Source of the DNA: Actinomyces israelii DSM 43320 | GTDB lineage: Bacteria > Actinomycetota > Actinomycetes > Actinomycetales > Actinomycetaceae | Assembly: GCF_000711965.1 (NCBI RefSeq) | Contig: NZ_JONS01000034.1 | Location: forward strand, 1 to 35,162 | DNA: 35,162 nucleotides | Direction of reading: 5' to 3' | Shown here: positions 26,181-32,902 of the stretch, one piece after another | Numbering within the stretch: the stretch's first letter is position 1 | Layout of the letters: each line of letters opens with the position of its first letter | Position numbers and translations under genes: made by a program | Notes under the pieces: model-generated | What the model was told of the DNA's origin: nothing | What the model saw: the letters and a program-made list of their open reading frames with translations, nothing else | Database searches by the model: none

Positions 26181-27794
26181 GTGCTCATCGGTCTCCTTCA
26201 CCACCTGTCCAAGAACCCGGTTCTTGTCCTGTTCCTGCTCATCGGGCTGGGCATGCTCGTCGGGCACGTCAAGGTCAGGAGCGTGAGCCTGGGCGCCGCC
26301 GCCGTGCTGTTCGCCGGTATCGCCCTGGCGGCGGTCGGGGTCTCCAAGGGGGTCGACCTCGAGATTCCCGCGCACCTGGGGACCCTGGGCCTGGCGATCT
26401 TCACCTTCGCCATCGGCATCCAGTCCGGCCCCAACTTCTTCCACGTCATCCGCACCGCCGTCGGACCGCTGGCCCTCATGCTCGCCTTCTTCATCCTGGC
26501 CGCGGCCGCGGGCGTCGGCGCCGGACGCGCCCTGGGCATGAGCGGCCCCATGATCGCGGGCACCTACGCCGGCGCGCTCACCAACACCCCCGCCCTGGCG
26601 GCGGCGGGCAGTGCGGCCACGCTCGCCGGGGATCCCGACGGGGCCGCGATCGCCACCGTTGGCTACGCGGTGGCCTACCTCTACGGCGTCATCGGCATGC
26701 TCTTCTTCTGCCTGATGGCCCTGCGCTACCGCCGCAGCGACAAGGACGCCCCCTCCCCCCTGGTCAACCGCACCATTCGGGTGGAGCGCTCCGACGGACC
26801 CATGATCGGAGACATCTCCGAAACGATCTCCGGGGAGCTGAAGTTCTCCCGCCTGCGCCGCGGCGAGCAGGGCCCCATTACGCGCCCGGCCCGCGAGGAC
26901 AAGCTCTTCAAGGAGGACCTGGTCACCGTCGTCGGAACCCAGGAGGCCGTCAACCAGGTCATCACGGCCCTCGGTCACGGCTCCTCCCACTCCCTGATCG
27001 AGGACCGCAAGTACCTCGACTTCCGCAGGATCACGGTCTCGGACCCCAAGCTCGCCGGCCACACGGTCGCCGAGCTGGACATCGACCACAAGTTCGGAGC
27101 CACCATCTCCCGCGTCCGCCGCGGCGACACCGACATGGTGGGGACCCCCGACCTGGTCCTCCAGCAGGGCGACCGGGTGCGGGTGGTCGCGCCCACGGGG
27201 CGCATCGCGGAGATCTCGAAGTTCTTCGGTGACTCCTCCCGCGGCCTGTCCTCGATCAACCCGGTCGCTCTGGGCATCGGCATGGCGGTGGGCGTCGTGA
27301 TCGGCGAGTGGAAGATCCTGACCCCCACCGGGGCGACCTTCTCCATCGGCTCGGCCGCGGGCACGCTCATCGTCGGCCTGATCTTCGGCAAGATCGGCCG
27401 CATCAAGGACTTCGTGACCGCCATGCCCTTCACCGCCACAGCGGTGCTCAGCGAGCTGGGGCTGCTCATCTTCCTGGCCCAGGCGGGCACGAGGGCCGGC
27501 GGGCAGATCGCCAACGCCTTCACCGGCGGCGACTGGTGGAAGATCCTCGTCACGGGCTTCGTCATCACCACCATCGTAGGCCTGGGCCTGTACGCCTCCA
27601 TGCGGTGGATCGTGAAGATGGGCGGCACGCGCCTGTCGGGCCTCCTGGGCGGTGCGCAGACCCAGCCCGCTATTCTCGCCTTCGCCAACGAGCGCACCGG
27701 CGCCGACCCGCGCGTGGCCCTGGGCTACGCCATGGTCTACCCGGTCGCCATGATCGTGAAGATCTTCATCGCCCAGGTGCTCGGCGGCCTGTGA
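26181..27794 (+). CDS. AspT/YidE-family membrane transporter with two RCK_C (TrkA_C) domains
   Basis: A 537-residue protein of the aspartate:alanine-exchanger (AspT/YidE/YbjL) family. Residues 1-165 carry five or six membrane helices, with LGTLGLAIFTFAIGIQSGPN, a family hallmark, and GTYAGALTNTPALAAAG. Two RCK_C domains follow at about 195-350 (LFKEDLVTVVGTQEAVNQVI and LVLQQGDRVRVVAPTG). A second membrane half then repeats the first: LGIGMAVGVVIGEWKI, LSELGLLIFLAQAGTRAGG, GAQTQPAILAFANE. Start GTG at 26181 with GGAAGG upstream; a TAGACT-17-TACTCT pair near 26107 may be the promoter. It is divergent from ilvB. Small carboxylates or amino acids are the usual cargo in the family; the substrate here is unknown. 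Confidence 0.9.
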   Translation: MLIGLLHHLSKNPVLVLFLLIGLGMLVGHVKVRSVSLGAAAVLFAGIALAAVGVSKGVDLEIPAHLGTLGLAIFTFAIGIQSGPNFFHVIRTAVGPLALMLAFFILAAAAGVGAGRALGMSGPMIAGTYAGALTNTPALAAAGSAATLAGDPDGAAIATVGYAVAYLYGVIGMLFFCLMALRYRRSDKDAPSPLVNRTIRVERSDGPMIGDISETISGELKFSRLRRGEQGPITRPAREDKLFKEDLVTVVGTQEAVNQVITALGHGSSHSLIEDRKYLDFRRITVSDPKLAGHTVAELDIDHKFGATISRVRRGDTDMVGTPDLVLQQGDRVRVVAPTGRIAEISKFFGDSSRGLSSINPVALGIGMAVGVVIGEWKILTPTGATFSIGSAAGTLIVGLIFGKIGRIKDFVTAMPFTATAVLSELGLLIFLAQAGTRAGGQIANAFTGGDWWKILVTGFVITTIVGLGLYASMRWIVKMGGTRLSGLLGGAQTQPAILAFANERTGADPRVALGYAMVYPVAMIVKIFIAQVLGGL

Positions 27795-27799
27795 CTGGC

Positions 27800-27827
27800 G
27801 GCCCGCCGCGCACGACGACGGCGGGCC
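27800..27827. terminator. Hairpin between convergent transporter and DUF5692-like genes
   Basis: GGCCCGCCG (27800-27808) and CGGCGGGCC (27819-27827) form a perfect 9-bp stem with a 10-nt loop in the 37-bp gap between two convergent stops. It could terminate either direction. There is no T-tract. Confidence 0.5.
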
Positions 27828-27831
27828 GGCC

Positions 27832-29199
27832 TCACCGCGGTGGGCCGTCGGCGGCCCGCGGGGCCGCCTCCCACCGCGGGTCGGCGACGACGCCGCGCTC
27901 GACCAGCCCGGGATCTGCCGAGACGGGGGTGCGGGGCTTCGGCCAGCGACGGTCCTCGCTCCCCCACCACGGCATGTGCCCGACGTACCCGTCAACCGGC
28001 GGGGTGGGGCGGTCGGGCTCGAACCCGAGGTCGGTCGGCGTGGGCTCGATGCGGTCGGTGAGGAAGTACTTGTCGCGGTCATCGCAGTGCGCGCGCACAA
28101 TGGTGCGGAACTCGCTCATCTCGAAGTACAGGGCGTTCGTCACCGGGTTGCGCCGGTGGCGGATGATGCGCGAGAGCCACCAGACGAACAGCGCGACATT
28201 GGCGGTCAGGGCGATGGCCGCGCAGGCGATGTTCGCCGTGGGGTTCATCGTCGCGAAGTTGAACATCCGCGAGGGCGGGACGAGGACCTCGGGGAGGATG
28301 TTGTTCGCCGCGATCCAGAACATGAGGGTGAAGCACCGGAACCAGATCCACTGGCCCTTCGCCCAGGTGAAGGCGGGGATGGTGCATGCCAGCAGCAGGG
28401 CCAGGGTGCAGTACCAGGTGTAGTCGGCCAGCGAGTTGTAGAGGAAGGCGTGGTTCCACAGGTCGTAGGCGACGACCCACGGCCACACCATGTCCGCCCA
28501 GATCAGGCCGCGGACCTTCTGCCTGCCCGGGGAGGTGACGATGATCTTGCCCAGGCCCGTGATCGTGATGATGTTGAGCAGACCCGCCGCCGCCGACAGC
28601 AGGTTCCAGTACCCGCCGATGGTCCTGAACCCGGTCTCGGGGTCGACGCCGATGCCGCGCTCGCGCATGTTCGCCGCGACGCCCTCGTACCACTCCTGGG
28701 AGTGGAGCCGGCCCGCGACGTCCCTGGCCTCGGGCAGCCCCGCGATCATGTCGATCGTGTGGGTGTCGTTGACGTGCTTGAGGCACTGCCAGTCGGCCCC
28801 GCACGAGTAGTAGGAGTCGGCGTTGAAGAAGATCGTCAGGTCCCGGACGTTGGCCTCCATAATGTTGACGGCGAGACCGATCCACAGGGCGACCCCCAGC
28901 CAGATGGCGTAGCGGTGGGCCTCGACCGGGCGACGCTTGGCGTAGACGAGCACCGCGCCCGTCATCGTCGCGGTGAGGACCATGATCGCGTACTTGCCGA
29001 ACGGGAACCACCCAACCATCGGGGTCCCGTGGATCCATGCGTAGGGCATGAGGGCGATGCCCCCGACCGTCCACAGCGCGAAGACCGTCCAGCTCCATCG
29101 ACGGTTGACCTCGGCGACGACGACCTGGGCGCCGAAGACGGCCAGCCAGATCAGGTAGACCCCGGGGCTGCCGAGCTCCCACAGGAACAGTGAGTCCAT
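27832..29199 (-). CDS. DUF5692-like multi-pass membrane protein (paralogue 1)
   Basis: A 455-residue protein with about ten membrane helices. I assign the DUF5692-like family from memory, so the name is tentative. Parts shared with the protein at 30425 are NIMEANVRDLTIFFNA, GGYWNLLSAAAGLLNIITIT, VVAYDLWNHAFLYNSLADYT and LACTIPAF. Start ATG has a GAAGG ribosome binding site; upstream are a perfect TATAAT and a dyad. An extracytoplasmic-looking loop holds SYYSCGADWQCLKHVND, with two Cys. The cytoplasmic tail (about 90 residues) is Pro- and acid-rich and missing from the paralogue. It is divergent from the SRPBCC-like gene. Function unknown; the conserved Asn/Asp/Trp residues inside helices hint at an enzyme or transporter. 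Confidence 0.8.
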   Translation of the reverse strand: MDSLFLWELGSPGVYLIWLAVFGAQVVVAEVNRRWSWTVFALWTVGGIALMPYAWIHGTPMVGWFPFGKYAIMVLTATMTGAVLVYAKRRPVEAHRYAIWLGVALWIGLAVNIMEANVRDLTIFFNADSYYSCGADWQCLKHVNDTHTIDMIAGLPEARDVAGRLHSQEWYEGVAANMRERGIGVDPETGFRTIGGYWNLLSAAAGLLNIITITGLGKIIVTSPGRQKVRGLIWADMVWPWVVAYDLWNHAFLYNSLADYTWYCTLALLLACTIPAFTWAKGQWIWFRCFTLMFWIAANNILPEVLVPPSRMFNFATMNPTANIACAAIALTANVALFVWWLSRIIRHRRNPVTNALYFEMSEFRTIVRAHCDDRDKYFLTDRIEPTPTDLGFEPDRPTPPVDGYVGHMPWWGSEDRRWPKPRTPVSADPGLVERGVVADPRWEAAPRAADGPPR

Positions 29200-29244
29200 A
29201 GAGCACCTTCTTCTTTGAAAGCGGTACGGGATGGGCAGTGGTCG

Positions 29245-29250
29245 ATTATA
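29245..29250 (-). promoter_or_regulatory. Perfect TATAAT -10 box for the paralogue 1 gene
   Basis: On the minus strand TATAAT stands 45 bp before the ATG at 29199. The -35 area has no TTGACA; instead a 16-bp dyad (29264-29279) covers it, as expected for a regulated promoter. Confidence 0.65.
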
Positions 29251-29263
29251 GTTTTCCCACAAG

Positions 29264-29279
29264 GATCACACGAGTGATC
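29264..29279. promoter_or_regulatory. Operator-like dyad GATCAC-N4-GTGATC
   Basis: A perfect 6-4-6 inverted repeat overlapping the -35 position of the TATAAT promoter. The symmetry and length suit a dimeric repressor or activator of TetR, GntR or Crp/Fnr type; no regulator gene is adjacent. It lies between the divergent genes, so it could control both. Confidence 0.55.
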
Positions 29280-29288
29280 ATGTGCATT

Positions 29289-29332
29289 GCACGGGCGCAA
29301 CCTGCGCAAGGAGGCGCAGGTTGCGCCCGTGC
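29289..29332. repeat. Perfect 19-bp-arm inverted repeat in the divergent control region
   Basis: Arms GCACGGGCGCAACCTGCGC (29289-29307) and its exact complement (29314-29332) enclose the 6-nt loop AAGGAG. It lies 10 bp beyond the operator-like dyad and 46 bp before the SRPBCC-like ATG. No T-tract follows in either direction. It would make a very stable RNA hairpin in the 5' leader of whichever gene is transcribed through it. Note that the loop AAGGAG equals a Shine-Dalgarno sequence. Confidence 0.85.
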
Positions 29333-29378
29333 GTGATCCGCCGGTCCGTCGGACGCGGCGGGGGGAGGACGAGTCGAG

Positions 29379-30422
29379 ATGGGTTTCGCACGTGGCACGA
29401 GGGCCCGCAGGGCCGTTTCGCTCGCGGGCGCTGTCGCCGCCGGTGCGCTGGGGGGCATGTACGCCTTCAGCCAGCTGTCCGGCAAGGCGACCGAGGAGGA
29501 GCAGGCGTGGCGCTACCCCGGTGACGACCTCATCGACACCAACTACGCGAACGCCTACTCCTCGACCTACGCCATCGACATCGACGCGCCGGCCTACGCG
29601 GTGTGGCGCCTGCTCAAGCAGATCGGCGCCGACAAGAGCGGCTCCTTCAGCTCGGAGTTCCTCGAGCGCACTTTCGCGCGCCTGCCCTTCTTCAACTCCT
29701 ACGAGATCCAGGAGGAGTTCCAGCAGCGCGACTCGCTCATGGCCGGCGACATCGCGGCCTTCGACTACCACGGCATGTCGATGGAGTGGGCGGACGTGGT
29801 GCCGGGCAAGTACCTGGTGCAGTGGGTCGACACGAAGAACCCGCCGCGGGCGCCCGGCTCCTATGCCTTCCGCTTCCCCACCATGACCCACTTCGCGGCG
29901 GCGTGGTGCTTCTACATGGTGCCGCTCAAGGACGGCGGGACCCGCCTCATCAACCACTGGCGCATCGGCTATGAGCCCCGCACGGCCCTGCAGAGCGTCC
30001 TGAACTGGGTCAATATCGAGTTCATCGGTGGCTGCATGACGCACATGCAGAACATCTACCTCAAGCGCGTCCTGGAGTTCCGCAAGAAGCAGCACCTGAC
30101 GGGCCGCCTCATGCGCGGCGTCCTGGGCGGCCGCTTCCTGCCGACCTCCACGCCCGCGGGCCGCTACGACGGCACCCCGCTCTTCGAGGACACCTACACC
30201 CAGTGGTTCCGCTACGGCCGCCGGAACCCGGCGGTCGCGGAGATCCGCCCGCCGGTGACCGACGACCCGCACTGGCCCCCGCTCGGCCCGTCAACGCCGT
30301 GGTCCGGGATTATTGACGAGGACTACTTCGACGGGTGGAGCGAGCCCGAGTTCTCCTGGGAGGAGCAGATCCGTCAGAAGACCGAGCGCACCTACCTGCC
30401 CGGCTGGGGCAAGGGGCGCTGA
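29379..30422 (+). CDS. SRPBCC-superfamily-like protein with N-terminal membrane anchor
   Basis: A 347-residue protein. Residues 10-35 (AVSLAGAVAAGALGGMYAFS) form a signal anchor or membrane helix. The core, about 60-240, looks like a SRPBCC (START/Bet v 1-like) lipid- or ligand-binding fold: STYAIDIDAPAYAVWRLLKQ is the classic first strand and helix, then WADVVPGKYLVQWVD, AAWCFYMVPLKDGGTRLINH and a long last helix with NIYLKRVLEFRKKQH. The C-terminal 100 residues are Pro/Trp/Tyr-rich and not recognised. GGGGGGAGGA precedes the ATG. A DUF5692-like gene follows after 2 bp, so both are one transcript, and another is divergent. The likely role is carrying or modifying a hydrophobic ligand for the membrane partners; that is inference. 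Confidence 0.78.
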   Translation: MGFARGTRARRAVSLAGAVAAGALGGMYAFSQLSGKATEEEQAWRYPGDDLIDTNYANAYSSTYAIDIDAPAYAVWRLLKQIGADKSGSFSSEFLERTFARLPFFNSYEIQEEFQQRDSLMAGDIAAFDYHGMSMEWADVVPGKYLVQWVDTKNPPRAPGSYAFRFPTMTHFAAAWCFYMVPLKDGGTRLINHWRIGYEPRTALQSVLNWVNIEFIGGCMTHMQNIYLKRVLEFRKKQHLTGRLMRGVLGGRFLPTSTPAGRYDGTPLFEDTYTQWFRYGRRNPAVAEIRPPVTDDPHWPPLGPSTPWSGIIDEDYFDGWSEPEFSWEEQIRQKTERTYLPGWGKGR

Positions 30423-30424
30423 CC

Positions 30425-31447
30425 ATGGGGAGAGTCGTGCCCCCCGACTACCCGACGCTCTTCCTCTTCGAGACCGGCCAGTGGTGGGACTACGCAATGC
30501 TCGCCCTCGTCATCGCGGCCCTGACGCTCACGGCGTGGCTGGCCCAACGAAGCATGTGGGTGGTGCTCGCCGTCTTCGTCGTCATCCCCGTGGGGCTGAC
30601 GCTCTTGTGGTGGCCGACATCGACGGCCGGCACGAACTCGGCCGGCTGGTTCCCCGTGGTCAAGCAGTACTCGGCGCTGGCCGGCAGCCTGAGCCTGGTC
30701 GCCCTCCAGGTGGTCCCGCGCCTGCGACGCAACCGCTGGTACCTGCTGATACCGCCGCTCATTCTCGCCCTCAATATCGCCGAGGCGGTCGTGCGCGACT
30801 TGCAGTGCTACTCGATCCACGGAATGGATCCTTCCCAGGGGATGGTCACCTGGGGAGGGCCGTGGAACATCCTCAACGGCGTCGCCGGCATCCTCAACCT
30901 GGCCATGATCTCGGGGTGGATCGGCATCTTCGTGTCGAAGGACCGCAAGCGCGCCATCGTGTGGGGCGACCTGACGATCTGGTGGATTATCGCCTACGAC
31001 CTGTGGAACTTCGCCTACGTGTACAACTGCCTGGCGGACCGGGCCTGGTACTCCGGGCTGGCGCTGCTCGTCTCGTGCACGATCCCGGCCTTCCTCCGCT
31101 TCGGGCGGGGGTCGTGGATCCAGTACCGGGCCTACACGCTCACCTTCTGGAGCGCCGTGGTGCTCACCTTCCCGCACTTCATGCAGGACTCCATGTTCGC
31201 CCACCGCAGCTCGCACAACCCGACGGCCCTGCTCACCGTCTCGGCGCTGGCCCTGGCTGTCAACGTCGGCGTCTTCATCCGCCACGTCCACCGCGTTGTG
31301 CGCCTGCGGCGCAATCCCCTCACCCAGGAGGTCTACTCGGACACGCCGACCTGCATCCAGTGGGTGCGCGACATGGCCGGGGAGGAGGACAAGGAGCTCA
31401 TGGCCGCCCGGCTGGGGAAGACCCCGGCCGAGGCGGGGTACCTGTAA
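30425..31447 (+). CDS. DUF5692-like multi-pass membrane protein (paralogue 2)
   Basis: A 340-residue protein with about nine membrane helices. It shares NIAEAVVRDLQCYSIHG, GGPWNILNGVAGILNLAMIS, IIAYDLWNFAYVYNCLADRA and VSCTIPAF with the gene at 27832, so they are paralogues. It lacks that protein's long C-terminal tail and ends DKELMAARLGKTPAEAGYL. The ATG lies 2 bp after the SRPBCC-like stop with AAGGGG upstream, which indicates translational coupling. A longer frame to 30335 is the SRPBCC overlap and is not used. Conserved Trp-Asn, Asp-Leu-Trp-Asn and Arg-Asp pairs sit in or near membrane helices and could line a substrate site. Biochemical role unknown. Confidence 0.8.
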   Translation: MGRVVPPDYPTLFLFETGQWWDYAMLALVIAALTLTAWLAQRSMWVVLAVFVVIPVGLTLLWWPTSTAGTNSAGWFPVVKQYSALAGSLSLVALQVVPRLRRNRWYLLIPPLILALNIAEAVVRDLQCYSIHGMDPSQGMVTWGGPWNILNGVAGILNLAMISGWIGIFVSKDRKRAIVWGDLTIWWIIAYDLWNFAYVYNCLADRAWYSGLALLVSCTIPAFLRFGRGSWIQYRAYTLTFWSAVVLTFPHFMQDSMFAHRSSHNPTALLTVSALALAVNVGVFIRHVHRVVRLRRNPLTQEVYSDTPTCIQWVRDMAGEEDKELMAARLGKTPAEAGYL

Positions 31448-31473
31448 CCGCCGTCGCGGAGTCCTTCTCCGCC

Positions 31474-31479
31474 TACACT
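31474..31479 (+). promoter_or_regulatory. Possible leaderless promoter -10 for the 21-codon ORF and macrodomain gene
   Basis: TACACT is followed by 7 nt and the ATG at 31487. A 6-bp hairpin (GCGGAG/CTCCGC, 31456-31472) directly upstream could terminate the previous operon. The spacing matches three other genes in the window. Confidence 0.4.
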
Positions 31480-31486
31480 CGGTGTC

Positions 31487-31552
31487 ATGTGCGACACGAC
31501 AACTCCTCAGGAGCCCGTGGGCGCCCCCGGGCCGGGAGCACTGAAAGGCTAG
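31487..31552 (+). CDS. 21-residue leader peptide-like ORF before the macrodomain gene
   Basis: ATG to TAG, product MCDTTTPQEPVGAPGPGALK plus a final Gly. No Shine-Dalgarno sequence precedes it, but a -10-like TACACT lies 7 nt upstream. The stop is 4 nt before the macrodomain ATG, whose own ribosome binding site (GAAAGG) lies inside this ORF, so termination of the small ORF could feed ribosomes to the next start. It may have no function of its own. Confidence 0.35.
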   Translation: MCDTTTPQEPVGAPGPGALKG

Positions 31553-31556
31553 CGAC

Positions 31557-32108
31557 ATGACTATTGAAGCGGTCCTCGGGGACATTACGCGCGAGCGCAC
31601 CGACGCGATCGTCAACGCGGCCAATTCCGGCCTGCTCGGCGGGGGCGGCGTCGACGGCGCCATCCACCGGGCGGCGGGTCCGCGCCTGCTCCAGGCCTGC
31701 CGGGAGCTGCGCCGCACCAGTCTGCCGAACGGCCTGCCCGTCGGCGAGGCGGTGGCCACGCCCGGCTTCGACCTGCCGTGCCGGTGGGTCATCCACACGG
31801 TCGGCCCGAACCGCCGTGCCGGCCAGACGGACCCCGCACTGCTGCGCTCGGCCTTCACCAGCTCACTGCGGGTGGCGGCCGAGCTCGGCTGCGCGAGCAT
31901 CTCCTTTCCCGCGATCTCAGCCGGTATCTACGGCTGGGACGCCCGTGACGTCGCCCGGATCGGCGTCGCCGCCGCCCGCGACGTCGTCGGGCCCCGGGAG
32001 GGCCAGCACTCTGCCGGCACGTCCGTGGAGCTCATTCGATTCGTCCTGTTCGGCGAGCGCCTCCTGAAGGTCTTCGAGGCCGAGCTCTCCTGTGACCCGC
32101 TGCTTTAG
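31557..32108 (+). CDS. Macrodomain protein (O-acetyl-ADP-ribose deacetylase / ADP-ribosyl hydrolase type)
   Basis: A 183-residue stand-alone macrodomain of the MacroD/YmdB class. Signatures are GDITRERTDAIVNAANSGLL, followed by GGGGVDGAIHRAAG, the ADP-ribose-binding loop with the family's catalytic Asp, then VIHTVGPNRRAG, and the second loop FPAISAGIYGWDARDVARIG. These enzymes remove ADP-ribose from acidic residues or hydrolyse O-acetyl-ADP-ribose. GAAAGG before the ATG is the ribosome binding site. The long minus-strand frames opposite are shadows. Together with the glycohydrolase fusion at 16895 it makes two ADP-ribose-acting proteins in this window, but they are 12 kb apart and not co-transcribed. 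Confidence 0.93.
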   Translation: MTIEAVLGDITRERTDAIVNAANSGLLGGGGVDGAIHRAAGPRLLQACRELRRTSLPNGLPVGEAVATPGFDLPCRWVIHTVGPNRRAGQTDPALLRSAFTSSLRVAAELGCASISFPAISAGIYGWDARDVARIGVAAARDVVGPREGQHSAGTSVELIRFVLFGERLLKVFEAELSCDPLL

Positions 32109-32902
32109 CACCCGCCCGTCGCCCTGAGCTCCTTCACCGCCCCCGTCAGCGACGTTCTCAGGCCGAGTTCCTCCGTAGTAGGGGAGAAACGGCAGCCGCC
32201 CGGGGGCCGCCGGCCCCCGAGGATGATGCGCGCCACCTCCCTGTCCTGTCGAAGACGAAGCGGAGGTGACCAGGCACTCAGCCTCTCGAAGGGCGCGAGG
32301 ATATCGATCTGCTCATTGAGCACGATCATGGGGACCATCTTCTGTCCCGTTCTCAAGGCTCTTGGGGCTGGAGCCTGAGGTGAACGATGACCGCGCGCCC
32401 GTAGGTAGCGGTCCGCGACCGCCATTGCGACGCGGGTGCACAGTGCCAGCCTCCTGCCGAGGAGAGCGCGCCTGGGTGAAGAAGGGCCGCGGAAGTACTG
32501 GAAGGGCCCCGAGGCGATCAGCAGTGTCGGGGTTGAGGGGGCCAGATGCTGCATCCAGTCGAGCCCGAGTACGTCGGCGGCGATGAGCGCACCTACCGCC
32601 CCGCCCCCGCCCGGGGAGGCGAATGCCCGCCTCATCTGGCCGGGTTGCGGTACCGGGCCACAGAGACCATGTGGCCGTACTCCGACGACGAGTCGTCGAG
32701 CAGGCCGGTGGGAATGGCGTCGGTGAGTGAGAGGGCGGCCCCATCGCGGAAGTACTCGGGGAAGCGCCTGAAGACGCAGACCCGAGCCGCCAACGGGATG
32801 AACAGGGTGTAATGCGACTCCCCGGAACATCGAATGCGGCCGGCCGCGCCGGGCCTCGGACCCGGCATCGTCGGGCGGCGGCGCGGAGCCGGGTCGAGGA
32901 TC
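32109..32902 (-). pseudogene. Decayed region with minus-strand gene fragments
   Basis: Two minus-strand fragments look coding but belong to no intact gene. One (32632-32868) contains HYTLFIPLAARVCVFRRFPE and YFRDGAALSLTDAIPTGLLD followed by DSSSEYGHMVSVARYRN and a stop. The next, in another frame, contains GAVGALIAADVLGLDWMQHL and APSTPTLLIASGPFQYFRGP, and a third part reads MVPMIVLNEQIDILAPFERL. I cannot name the family. The frame changes and the lack of a start codon with a ribosome binding site suggest one ancestral gene broken by indels. It lies between two convergent intact genes. Confidence 0.45.

Noticed and set aside
31448..31486. Hairpin GCGGAG/CTCCGC as a riboswitch before the macrodomain gene
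   Set aside because: The stem is only 6 bp and lies upstream of the likely transcription start, so it would not be in the macrodomain mRNA. It is better seen as the end of the previous operon.
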